Shown here in pieces: positions 15,231 to 23,535 of a stretch of 35,564 nt of DNA. The position numbers and the translations under genes were made by a program. Source of the DNA: an uncultured Saprospiraceae bacterium (lineage in GTDB: Bacteria > Bacteroidota > Bacteroidia > Chitinophagales > Saprospiraceae). The stretch is from positions 1-35,564 of the forward strand of contig CALKXE010000073.1 of assembly GCA_938003955.1 (NCBI GenBank). The letters are read 5' to 3'. Below the pieces are notes generated by a model. It made no database searches and was not told the origin of the DNA. It saw nothing but the letters and a program-made list of their open reading frames with translations. Position 1 is the stretch's first letter, and each line of letters opens with the position of its first letter.

Positions 15231-16625
15231 ATGAACATTGAACAACATTCTGTTGATAATCTCAACGCAACAATTACTATTAACATCACTAAAGATGATT
15301 ATCAATCTCAATTCAAATCTGAACTAACCAAAACAGCTGCAAAGGCTCAAATGAAGGGTTTCAGAAAAGGAAAGACTCCATTATCAGTAGTTAAGAAGAT
15401 GTATGGTAAGGGTATCCTTTCTGATGCGGTAAATAATACATTACAAACTGCATTGTCTGATTATTTGAAATCAGAAGAATTAGATATCTTAGGACAACCA
15501 ATTCCTTCTGATGATCAAGATGGAGATTTAGACTTTGATGTGAATAACCTTATTGACTACGAATTCAAATTTGATATTGGTATTTCTCCAAAAGTAGAAG
15601 TAGTAGGTGTAAGTGCGAAAGACACATATAATATAGATAAAATTAAAATCGATGATAAAACGATCGATGAAGAATTAGAGAATGCACAAAAAAGATTAGG
15701 TGAGCAATCTCATCCTGATGGCGCAGTTCTAGCTGGAGATATTATCAAGATTCAAGCAGAGGAATTAGACGGAAAAAAAGCTAAAGAAAATGGTTGGGCG
15801 ACGGAGTTTTCTGTTTTGGTAGATTCTTTGACTGATAAGTACAACAAGAAAGTACTGAAGTTGAGCAAAGATGATTCTTTCTCTTTCGATGTGAATGATT
15901 TAGAAAAGAGCAAAGGAGAAGATTACGTTAAGAAGTATCTTCTGAATGTGCCAAAGACTGAAGAGGGACAAGAAGAGCCGGTGATCGGTAATAAATTTGA
16001 AGGTAAGATTGTAGATATCGCTAGATTGGTGAAAGCAGAATTGAATCAAGAGTTCTACGATAAGTACTTTGGTGAGGGCTTAGTTAGTTCTGACAAAGAA
16101 GCAAGAGAAAAGGTAGAGGAATCTATCGGCGGACACTACCAAAATCAAGCACTGCAGTTGATGTATAGAGATATCATGGACAAGTTAGTTGCTGATACAA
16201 AAGTAGAATTGCCAGAGACATTCTTGAAAAAATGGCTACAATTGACAAACGAGAAGCTTTCAGCTGAGGAGATCGATAAAGATTTTCCAGGATTCTTAGA
16301 CAATATGAAGTGGACATTGATCAAATCAGAATTGGCTAAGAAATTCGAAATCGAAGTATCTCCAGAAGATATCAGAGAAGCAATGACTGCAAAAATAAGA
16401 AACTACTTCGGTCAGTATGGTCAACAAATGGACGATACAATGTTGAATGAGGTGATGGGCAAGATGTTCCAAAATCAAGAAGAAGTAAACAAAACATACG
16501 AGGAGTTACAAGCGGGAAGAGTTTTCAAGAAAATTGGTGAAACGATTAAGCAAAAAGATGTAAAAATCTCGTTAGAAGACTTTAATGCAAAAGTGAAAGC
16601 CGTGAATGAAAAACAACAAGCGTAG
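15231..16625 (+). CDS. tig: Trigger factor (464 aa)
   Basis: Ribosome-associated chaperone that meets nascent chains at the exit tunnel. The ribosome-binding tail signature is clear: MKGFRKGKTP, with G43-F-R-K-G-K48 in the N-terminal domain. The long helical C-terminal chaperone domain is visible from about residue 270 (NQEFYDKYFGEGLVSSDKEA; LPETFLKKWLQLTNEK). The middle section (about 165-265), where many trigger factors carry an FKBP-type PPIase domain, keeps little of the usual FKBP active-site pattern and looks strongly diverged, which I believe is common in Bacteroidota. Lys- and Asp-rich. It heads the tig-clpP-clpX cluster, an arrangement conserved in many bacteria. The ATG is preceded by an AT-rich leader without a Shine-Dalgarno sequence. 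Confidence 0.95.
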   Translation: MNIEQHSVDNLNATITINITKDDYQSQFKSELTKTAAKAQMKGFRKGKTPLSVVKKMYGKGILSDAVNNTLQTALSDYLKSEELDILGQPIPSDDQDGDLDFDVNNLIDYEFKFDIGISPKVEVVGVSAKDTYNIDKIKIDDKTIDEELENAQKRLGEQSHPDGAVLAGDIIKIQAEELDGKKAKENGWATEFSVLVDSLTDKYNKKVLKLSKDDSFSFDVNDLEKSKGEDYVKKYLLNVPKTEEGQEEPVIGNKFEGKIVDIARLVKAELNQEFYDKYFGEGLVSSDKEAREKVEESIGGHYQNQALQLMYRDIMDKLVADTKVELPETFLKKWLQLTNEKLSAEEIDKDFPGFLDNMKWTLIKSELAKKFEIEVSPEDIREAMTAKIRNYFGQYGQQMDDTMLNEVMGKMFQNQEEVNKTYEELQAGRVFKKIGETIKQKDVKISLEDFNAKVKAVNEKQQA

Positions 16626-16718
16626 TAATTGCGTTTAGTAACAGTAAATGAATGAAAATCATTTTCTATTTGAAAAATTCCGTTTCTTGTATTTAATAAT
16701 TGAATAAAAACAAACATT

Positions 16719-17417
16719 ATGTTTCCACAAGATGAATTTAAGAAGTACGCGACTCAGCACTTAGGTATGAGTTCTATGCACTTAGAAAAATATATGCAAG
16801 CATCAATTCCTAATATCACTGGTTTTACACCACAGATTATTGAGGAGAGACAGATGAATATTGCCAGTATGGATGTATTCTCTAGATTGATGATGGATAG
16901 AATTATATTTATGGGAGTACCTGTAAATGACTATGTAGCAAATGTAATACAAGCACAAATGTTATTCCTCGAAGGTGTAGATCCTAAGAGAGATATCCAG
17001 ATGTTTATCAATAGTCCAGGAGGCTCTGTAATAGCAGGAATGGGAATCTATGATACTATGCAGTATGTTTCTCCTGACGTAGGGACGATATGTACAGGTC
17101 TTGCTGCATCTATGGGGGCAGTATTGTTGACTGCAGGTACGACAGGTAAGAGAACATGCTTAGAGCACAGTAGAGTTATGATTCACCAACCATCTGGTGG
17201 AATGCAAGGGCAATTCACTGATATGGAGATTTCGTATAACTTGATCAAGCAATTGAGACAAGAATTATATGATATCTTAGCACATCACTCAGGTAAAACT
17301 TTCGAAGATATCGAAAAAGATTCTGAACGTGATAAGTGGATGACGGCATCAGAAGCAAAAGAATATGGATTAATTGACGAAGTATTGTCAAGAGATAATC
17401 CTCGAAAGAAGTCTTAA
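16719..17417 (+). CDS. clpP: ATP-dependent Clp protease proteolytic subunit (232 aa)
   Basis: Serine peptidase forming the tetradecameric barrel that degrades proteins unfolded by ClpX. The catalytic triad is visible: S131 in GLAASMGA, H156 in MIHQP, and D205 in ERDKWMTA. Other markers are FINSPGGSV (97-104) and TDMEISYNLIKQLRQE on the handle helix. The N-terminal extension before the core (about 35 residues, with MSSMHLEKYMQAS) is somewhat longer than in E. coli and may contain a propeptide. It lies 93 bases after tig. The stop codon is inside a 14-bp direct repeat that flanks a MITE-like insert (17405-17510), and a long terminator follows. Confidence 0.97.
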   Translation: MFPQDEFKKYATQHLGMSSMHLEKYMQASIPNITGFTPQIIEERQMNIASMDVFSRLMMDRIIFMGVPVNDYVANVIQAQMLFLEGVDPKRDIQMFINSPGGSVIAGMGIYDTMQYVSPDVGTICTGLAASMGAVLLTAGTTGKRTCLEHSRVMIHQPSGGMQGQFTDMEISYNLIKQLRQELYDILAHHSGKTFEDIEKDSERDKWMTASEAKEYGLIDEVLSRDNPRKKS

Positions 17418-17510
17418 AAATGGCTATTATTTTTTCAGAGTAATTGATAAATTTTTAAGCTTCAGGCAACGCATTAGGGCCGAAAGAATAATAGCAAAAG
17501 AAGTCTTAAA
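17405..17510. mobile_element. MITE-like insert at the clpP 3' end
   Basis: A 14-bp perfect direct repeat AAAGAAGTCTTAAA occurs at 17405-17418 (containing the clpP stop) and 17497-17510. Between them lies a 73-base segment bounded by inverted repeats GCTATTATTTTTTC (17423-17436) and GAAAGAATAATAGC (17482-17495), one mismatch. Non-coding, no transposase. The shape fits a miniature inverted-repeat element with target duplication. An alternative is a local duplication that happened to create a hairpin. Confidence 0.45.
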
Positions 17511-17525
17511 GATCTCTTTAATTTT

Positions 17526-17590
17526 AGGGGCTCAATAAACTGAAAATGCATCTTTCAAGATTCATTTTCAGATTATTGAGCTCTTTTTGA
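17526..17590 (+). terminator. Long intrinsic terminator between clpP and clpX
   Basis: Very long hairpin: CTCAATAA, CTGAAAATG and ATCTT pair in order with AAGAT, CATTTTCAG and TTATTGAG, each block separated by one mismatched base, with a 2-base turn. Outer GGGG/CTCT extends the stem, then TTTTTGATTTT follows. It should strongly stop clpP transcription, so clpX needs its own promoter. Confidence 0.8.
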
Positions 17591-17638
17591 TTTTGGTCGG
17601 TCGAAAAGTCATAACTTTACTACCGATTGTAATAATGA

Positions 17639-17677
17639 ATACTCCTTTGTCCAACCTTTTATAGGTAATTGGAGTAT
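17639..17677 (+). promoter_or_regulatory. Hairpin in the clpX leader
   Basis: ATACTCC (17639-17645) pairs with GGAGTAT (17671-17677), with an inner ACC/GGT pair. It ends 19 bases before the GTG start of clpX. A leader structure at this place could affect translation. A weak promoter candidate, TAACTTTA, lies near 17612. Confidence 0.4.
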
Positions 17678-17696
17678 CTTATATAAAATATGACTT

Positions 17697-18938
17697 GTGG
17701 CTAGACAGAAAGAAAATATTAAGTGTTCGTTTTGTGGAAGAGATAAAGGTGAAGCATTAGTTCTCATAGCAGGGATTGATGGCCATATCTGTGAAGTTTG
17801 CGTAGAGCAAGCGCATGACATTATCAAAGATGAGATAGAACAGAAAGAACCACTTGGAACAAAAAGTGATTTTTCTCTTCCAGCTAATGTCACTCCAATG
17901 CACATTAAAACATACTTAGATCAGTATGTAATAGGTCAAAAGGAGGCAAAAAAATATCTCTCTGTCGCTGTTTATAATCACTACAAAAGATTGAATCACA
18001 GAGTCGGAGACGAAGTAGAAATCGAAAAGTCAAACATTCTATTCGTTGGAGAAACGGGTACTGGGAAGACGCTTTTAGCTAAAAGTATCGCCAATTTTTT
18101 AGATGTGCCATTCGCTATAGTTGATGCTACAGTATTCACAGAAGCGGGATATGTAGGAGAAGATGTAGAGAGTATGTTGAGTAGATTACTGCAAGCATGC
18201 GATTACGATGTAGAGGCCGCTCAAAAAGGAATTGTCTATATAGATGAGATGGATAAAGTTGCTCGTAAAAATGATAATCCGAGTATCACAAGGGATGTAT
18301 CAGGTGAGGGAGTACAACAAGCCATGCTTAAAATGTTAGAAGGTACTGAAGTAAACGTACCGCCACAAGGAGGAAGAAAGCACCCAGAGCAAAAAATGAT
18401 CAAGCTTGATACAAGTAATATCTTATTTATCTGTGGTGGAGCATTCAGTGGTATTACTAAAAAAATAGCTCAGAGATTAAATACTCAGGTTATTGGGTTT
18501 AATAAAGAGGACAAAGATATTATTGATAGAGAAAATCTACTTCAATATGTCACACACCAAGATCTCAAAGCTTTTGGTCTTATTCCTGAATTGATCGGAA
18601 GGTTACCAGTACTTACGTATTTAGATCCTTTGGATAGAGAGACACTTATCGCTATTCTTACTCAGCCTAAAAATGCAATTATTAAGCAATACCAGAAGTT
18701 GTTTGAGTTTGAAGGTATCAAATTAACCTTTACGCAAAAAGCACTGGATACTATTGCTGAGAAAGCATTAGAATATAAACTTGGAGCTAGAGGACTTAGA
18801 TCAATTTGTGAAGCTATCTTGACAGATGCTATGTTCGAATTGCCTTCACAATCTGATATTACAGTTTTTGATGTTGATGAAGATTATGTTATTGAACAAT
18901 TGAATAGAAGTAAGTTAGGGAAATTAAGAGCCGCATAG
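17697..18938 (+). CDS. clpX: ATP-dependent Clp protease ATP-binding subunit ClpX (413 aa)
   Basis: AAA+ unfoldase that recognises substrates and threads them into ClpP. The start is GTG at 17697 ([14 protein letters not shown]); the nearby ATG at 17690 is out of frame and stops at once. The N-terminal zinc-binding domain has C10, C13, C32 and C35. Walker A is GETGTGKT at 118-125, the pore loop is GYVGED at 151-156 and Walker B is VYIDEMDK near 180-187. The IGF loop that docks on ClpP is at 266-268 (VIGFN). Arginine finger and sensor regions are present ([23 protein letters not shown]). It is separated from clpP by a MITE-like insert and a strong terminator, so expression is probably uncoupled from clpP. 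Confidence 0.97.
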   Translation: MARQKENIKCSFCGRDKGEALVLIAGIDGHICEVCVEQAHDIIKDEIEQKEPLGTKSDFSLPANVTPMHIKTYLDQYVIGQKEAKKYLSVAVYNHYKRLNHRVGDEVEIEKSNILFVGETGTGKTLLAKSIANFLDVPFAIVDATVFTEAGYVGEDVESMLSRLLQACDYDVEAAQKGIVYIDEMDKVARKNDNPSITRDVSGEGVQQAMLKMLEGTEVNVPPQGGRKHPEQKMIKLDTSNILFICGGAFSGITKKIAQRLNTQVIGFNKEDKDIIDRENLLQYVTHQDLKAFGLIPELIGRLPVLTYLDPLDRETLIAILTQPKNAIIKQYQKLFEFEGIKLTFTQKALDTIAEKALEYKLGARGLRSICEAILTDAMFELPSQSDITVFDVDEDYVIEQLNRSKLGKLRAA

Positions 18939-19018
18939 ACTAGATTAAATTTTTAGATTTGATATTTAGGTTGGGAAAATATCCATTTACTTTCCAGACT
19001 GAATACAATAAACTCAAG

Positions 19019-21307
19019 ATGAAAAAAATCTTTATTAGACTTTGTTTTGCCTTGCCTTTCGCCGTTTTAGTATCATGTGGTGGAGATAATTCGCCAAAGC
19101 AAAAACGTCATAAGCACGAAGTAGAAAAAACAAAGTCTAATACCAAAGAATCTATAAAAACTCCCGATTTCAAAACCAAAAAAATGATCAAACGGCTTGC
19201 TCAAGCTGTTTCTAATATTGATCCAGATAAAGTTTCGGATTACCTAAGCAGCAATAAGGTAAAGGGGATAGATGAAAAAATTAAAGGCAGTTCTGAAATT
19301 GAAAAAATAGAACTACTGAGTCAAAAGGCTTCAGCACTATTAAATGTTGGACAAACAGCGGAATCCATTAAAATATTCGAATCATTGATTATGCAGCTTA
19401 GCGGAAATGCAAGTGCTAACCAATTCCTCTATTTAATGAAGAGGCAATTAGCCATTGGATATATGAGATTAGGCGAACAACAAAACTGTATTGCCAATCA
19501 TAATGAAGATTCTTGCATTATTCCGATTAGTTCGAAAGCGCAGCACAAACTTAGAGAAGGTTCTGAGAAGACGATTAAGTTGCTGGAAGAACTCTTGGCT
19601 ATAAACCCAGAAGACAAAGATGCACAGTATGTTCTGAATATTGCTCACATGACTCTCGGGAGTTATCCTGATGGAGTACCCGTGAAATATAGAATTCCTG
19701 AGCATAAATTTCAATCAAAAGTCGATTTTCCTAAGTTTAAAGATATAGCGAGTGCTCTAGGAGTTGGGGTTAATGAGTTGTCTGGAGGAACTTGTATCGA
19801 TGACTTCAATAATGATGGCCATCTTGATATTATTACATCTTCTTGGGGGTTTGAAGATCAAGTAAGATATTTTGAAAATGATAAAAAGGGAGGATTTGTT
19901 GATAAAACAAGTTCGACTGGATTAGTGGGAGTATATGGAGGTTTGAATTTGAGACATACGGATTATAATAATGACGGTTTTATTGATTTTATTATTTTGA
20001 GAGGTGCATGGTTGGATACACAAGGAGCATTACCAAATTCGATGATAAAAAACAATGGAGACGGCACGTTTACGGATGTTACAATAGAAACGGGTTTGTA
20101 TACATTGAAGCCAACTCAGACTGCGGTATGGGCAGATTTTAATTTGGATGGATGGGTTGATCTTTTTGTTGCCAATGAGTCAACGCCAAATGGGATCAAT
20201 GAATGTGATTTGTTTATCAATCAGAAAAATGGTGTTTTCAAGAACGAAACACGAGAAGCTGGCTTAATGGATGTCGGATACTTTAAGGGCGTCGCTGTTG
20301 GAGATGTCAACAATGACAGGTGGCCTGATTTATATGTGTCTAATTTCTTTGGCAAAAATATCTTATATATTAATGAAGGGAATGATCAAAAGTTAGGATT
20401 TAAAAAAGCACCAGAAAGCTTAGATATTGGTAGTCCACAAAATAGCTTCTCTACATGGATATTTGATTATAATAATGATGGACTGGAGGATATATTTGTA
20501 TCTGGATATTCTAATTCTGAATATAGTCCGGCGGCATTAATGATGGATTACAACATTAAAAATTACTCTGGAAACAGTCCCCATTTATATAGAAACCTTG
20601 GCAATAATAAATTCAAAGAAGTGTCTTCTTCTGTTGGATTAAATGAGCCAGTTACGACTATGGGCTGTAATATTGGTGATTTGAATAATGATGGATATCT
20701 CGATTTTTATTTGGCTACAGGGAATCCAAATTACTACTCAATTGTTCCAAACAAAATGTACTTGAATAATAAAGGAGAGTCGTTTGATGATATAACATAT
20801 ACTTCAGGTTTTGGGCATATACAAAAAGGGCATGCCGTAGGTTTCGGTGATCTAGACATGGATGGCGATCAGGATATTTATACTGTGATGGGAGGAGCAT
20901 TGGAAGGAGATATCTATTCTAATTTATTATATGAGAATCCTATAGGTAATGAGAATAATTGGATTCATATTAAATTAGTGGGCGTAGAGAGTAATAGAGC
21001 TGCGATAGGTGCAAAAATTAAATTGACTATTTCTGAGAACGGAAAGAAGCGAAACATCTACCATTCTGTTGGTTATGACGCAAGTTTTGGAGGGAATAGT
21101 TTACTTGCTGAAATTGGAGTCGGGAGTGCCGAGAAAATTGATAAATTAGAAGTTTTATGGCCAACCAACAAGATGAATAATTCAGTCTTTCAAAATGTAA
21201 ATATCAATCAAAAGATTAGACTTGTTGAAAATCAGAAAGAATACTCTAAGCTCGAACTACCTAAGACAACATTCGCAAAATCAAATGGTCATGGACACCA
21301 TTATTGA
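19019..21307 (+). CDS. FG-GAP/VCBS repeat lipoprotein with ASPIC/UnbV C-terminal domain (CRTAC1-like, 762 aa)
   Basis: Start set at ATG 19019 because it opens a lipoprotein signal with lipobox LVSC (C20); an in-frame ATG 60 bases upstream would add a polar tail. Residues about 50-215 are helical with a TPR-like stretch (AESIKIFESLIMQL; LLEELLAINPEDKDAQYVL). From about 250 the protein is a beta-propeller-type array with seven calcium-binding-like repeats: DDFNNDGHLDI, DYNNDGFIDF, DFNLDGWVDL, DVNNDRWPDL, DYNNDGLEDI, DLNNDGYLDF, DLDMDGDQDI. The last 130 residues match ASPIC/UnbV (NWIHIKLVGVESNRAAIGAK; IDKLEVLWPTN). It should be anchored in the envelope, perhaps surface-exposed. Family function is not firmly known; adhesion or polysaccharide binding is inference. 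The gene follows clpX by 80 bases. Confidence 0.88.
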   Translation: MKKIFIRLCFALPFAVLVSCGGDNSPKQKRHKHEVEKTKSNTKESIKTPDFKTKKMIKRLAQAVSNIDPDKVSDYLSSNKVKGIDEKIKGSSEIEKIELLSQKASALLNVGQTAESIKIFESLIMQLSGNASANQFLYLMKRQLAIGYMRLGEQQNCIANHNEDSCIIPISSKAQHKLREGSEKTIKLLEELLAINPEDKDAQYVLNIAHMTLGSYPDGVPVKYRIPEHKFQSKVDFPKFKDIASALGVGVNELSGGTCIDDFNNDGHLDIITSSWGFEDQVRYFENDKKGGFVDKTSSTGLVGVYGGLNLRHTDYNNDGFIDFIILRGAWLDTQGALPNSMIKNNGDGTFTDVTIETGLYTLKPTQTAVWADFNLDGWVDLFVANESTPNGINECDLFINQKNGVFKNETREAGLMDVGYFKGVAVGDVNNDRWPDLYVSNFFGKNILYINEGNDQKLGFKKAPESLDIGSPQNSFSTWIFDYNNDGLEDIFVSGYSNSEYSPAALMMDYNIKNYSGNSPHLYRNLGNNKFKEVSSSVGLNEPVTTMGCNIGDLNNDGYLDFYLATGNPNYYSIVPNKMYLNNKGESFDDITYTSGFGHIQKGHAVGFGDLDMDGDQDIYTVMGGALEGDIYSNLLYENPIGNENNWIHIKLVGVESNRAAIGAKIKLTISENGKKRNIYHSVGYDASFGGNSLLAEIGVGSAEKIDKLEVLWPTNKMNNSVFQNVNINQKIRLVENQKEYSKLELPKTTFAKSNGHGHHY

Positions 21308-21367
21308 TTGATCAATGAATCTAATATTGTTCAACGAAAATATTTGTACACATACGGTCTTCAAGTA

Positions 21368-23341
21368 TTATATCCCTAGCTCATTTTTTATGGCTTGATC
21401 TACATTTTTATACCCTAAGTTTATAGCATTAATAATATCCACTTTGGCTTCAGCTTTCCTTCCTAGAAAGAAATATGTTCTTCCTCTTTCATAATGGTAG
21501 ACTGCTTTGCCATTGTTAATTTTGATTGCATTAGTGTATGCAGGAATTGCTTCTTCCACTTGATTAAGACTTCTAAGGCATCTTCCTTTTTCGTACCATA
21601 TGTCAGCATTGTATGGTTTTAAATTCAAATAAGCGTTGATGTCTGCTAATGCTGCCTGCACATTTCCTTGTTGATTGTACATCACAGATCTGTTGAGATA
21701 ACCTACTGCATGATCGGGTTTATACTGGACTCCCATTGACATATCTTTGATAGCATTATTTGCGTCACCTAGGCGAGCATAAGTAGCTCCTCGATTCACA
21801 TAAAATTCGCCATTCTCAGGGTCTATGGAAATAGCTTTATTGTAATCGTTGAGTGCTAGTCTTAATGTGTCAGGAGATTTTGCGATGTCGAAGTATAGTC
21901 TCGCTCTACTGTTGTATGCTTGTTGTCCAAGTGGATCTAGCGCTATCGTTTTAGAATAATCAGCTAAAGCCTCTTGTATTCTACCTTCATTTCTTAGATA
22001 ATTGGCTCGGTTTCCATAAGGCAACGTTGAATTTTGATAGTACTTCAATACATGAGACCACAACGTGTCACTATTTTTCCAGACTTGATTTTGTTGTACT
22101 GTCAAGAATCCAAAAATCACAAATACTACAGCTGCTCCTCCTAGTAAAACTGACTTTAGCTTTGGTGATTTGTTTGCGAATTTATCAAAGAAGTATCCTG
22201 CAATAAAAAATAAGCCAAAATAGGCGATATAGGTAAACCGATCTGCAAGAAAGCCTTGACCAGCTCCAAGAATCTGTAGTAAAAACATAATATTTACAGT
22301 AAAGAATGCTAGGCCGAAAAACCAGATCCGAAGATCATTTTTGTATGTATAATAAAGTCCATATAATACACCTGGTCCCAATAGAATAGTAGGGTAGTAG
22401 TATATGGGTAAAGTCTGAGCATACGGATAAAGAGGTGACATTTTATATGGTACGATCGCTTTAACTAAATATATAAGGTAACTATAAGACCCAACAAAAA
22501 TCCGTTGCCATGCTGGGTATGTAGCCGCACTTTCTAGTGACCCCTGATCGTCAAGAATAAATACTCCAATTAGTCCAAATACGAGAGATAGTATAAAGTA
22601 GGGTGCTTTTTGAATGATGTCCCTTTTAGTGATTTTGCCACTCAGATAGAAGTCTACGGCTAGCATCGATAGTGGTAGAATTACGGCTTGGATTTTAGAT
22701 AAGAGGGATAACAAGAATAAAAGCGCAATGATAATATGCCTCACTTTACCCGTCAATTTACCTTTTATGTATAGATATAGAGCGGATAAATAGAATACTC
22801 CAAATAGAACATCTTTTCTTTCTGTAACCCATGCTACAGATTCTACCCTCATTGGATGTATACCAAATAGAAGGGCAACAAATAGAGAGCCCTGCCATCG
22901 TAATCCTAATAATAGAGAGATCCTATAGACAAAGAACACGCAAAGGATATGTAAGAAAACATTGGTCCCGTGCCATGGTCCAGGGTTGTCTATTCCATAT
23001 ATTCTATTTTCGATTGCAAACGTCCAGATTGTAAGAGGATTATAATTTCCTATGACAGTCGAAGAGAAAATCTCTGTAGTGTTACTCCAAAAGTTGTCTG
23101 CGCTAGTTGTGATTACATGTTGGTTTTCATAGAAGTTGCGATCATCATCCCAATTGACAAATTTGTTATTTGTTGTATTGTAGAAACAAGCGAGGGTTAT
23201 CAACATTGCTGCTATTGCAGGAAATAGATATTTTGATTCTTTCCAAAAGTCAGGTAGTTTCACTGCGTTTTTGAGAGGAGTCTTTTTATTGAGCTCTTTT
23301 GCTTGCTTCTTTTGCTTGGATTTTGAAGGTTTCTTAGACAT
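21368..23341 (-). CDS. TMTC-like multi-pass membrane TPR protein (657 aa)
   Basis: The N-terminal half has about nine or ten membrane segments after a Lys-rich cytosolic tail. The C-terminal third (about 430-640) consists of tetratricopeptide repeats (YGNRANYLRNEGRIQEALAD; AYNSRARLYFDIA; YLNRSVMYNQQGNVQAALAD). Motifs match TMTC-type predicted O-mannosyltransferases and their bacterial relatives: NWDDDRNFYENQHV (63-76), with an acidic pair in the first periplasmic loop, and HPMRVESVAWVTERKDVLFG (162-181). Such GT-C enzymes transfer sugars from polyprenyl-phosphate donors to proteins outside the membrane; the TPRs would hold the acceptor. Activity here is inferred from architecture. It lies head to head with a GT2 gene (23536) that could supply the lipid-linked donor, and is convergent with the FG-GAP lipoprotein gene. 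Confidence 0.82.
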   Translation of the reverse strand: MSKKPSKSKQKKQAKELNKKTPLKNAVKLPDFWKESKYLFPAIAAMLITLACFYNTTNNKFVNWDDDRNFYENQHVITTSADNFWSNTTEIFSSTVIGNYNPLTIWTFAIENRIYGIDNPGPWHGTNVFLHILCVFFVYRISLLLGLRWQGSLFVALLFGIHPMRVESVAWVTERKDVLFGVFYLSALYLYIKGKLTGKVRHIIIALLFLLSLLSKIQAVILPLSMLAVDFYLSGKITKRDIIQKAPYFILSLVFGLIGVFILDDQGSLESAATYPAWQRIFVGSYSYLIYLVKAIVPYKMSPLYPYAQTLPIYYYPTILLGPGVLYGLYYTYKNDLRIWFFGLAFFTVNIMFLLQILGAGQGFLADRFTYIAYFGLFFIAGYFFDKFANKSPKLKSVLLGGAAVVFVIFGFLTVQQNQVWKNSDTLWSHVLKYYQNSTLPYGNRANYLRNEGRIQEALADYSKTIALDPLGQQAYNSRARLYFDIAKSPDTLRLALNDYNKAISIDPENGEFYVNRGATYARLGDANNAIKDMSMGVQYKPDHAVGYLNRSVMYNQQGNVQAALADINAYLNLKPYNADIWYEKGRCLRSLNQVEEAIPAYTNAIKINNGKAVYHYERGRTYFFLGRKAEAKVDIINAINLGYKNVDQAIKNELGI

Positions 23342-23362
23342 ATTACTGATTTGGCGTATGTG

Positions 23363-23370
23363 TAAAAGTA
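23363..23370 (-). promoter_or_regulatory. Candidate -7 box (TACTTTTA) of the TMTC-like gene
   Basis: One mismatch from TAnnTTTG, 21 bases upstream of the ATG, on the minus strand. Spacing fits a short leader. No clear -33. Confidence 0.4.
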
Positions 23371-23500
23371 ACGATTATTTTGTGTTTTACATACTGGTTT
23401 ATATTTCTACATTCATTACTATGATGCAGAGTATATGTAAGTATCCTATCATCAGTATTGAATGTCCTAAAACCTACAGTAAAATCAATAGTATTTATGT

Positions 23501-23508
23501 TACATTTG
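23501..23508 (+). promoter_or_regulatory. -7 box (TACATTTG) that decides the GT2 start
   Basis: Perfect TAnnTTTG. Transcription would begin near 23514, which excludes the upstream in-frame ATGs at 23458 and 23497 and leaves the GTG at 23536 as the natural start. Confidence 0.55.
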
Positions 23509-23535
23509 TGGCAGACTAACAATAGAATTACTTTA

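Noticed and set aside
23458..23535. Longer GT2 start (ATG at 23458 or 23497)
   Set aside because: A perfect promoter box lies at 23501-23508, and the added residues do not look like a GT2 N-terminus; kept as an alternative with mapping of the 5' end as the test.
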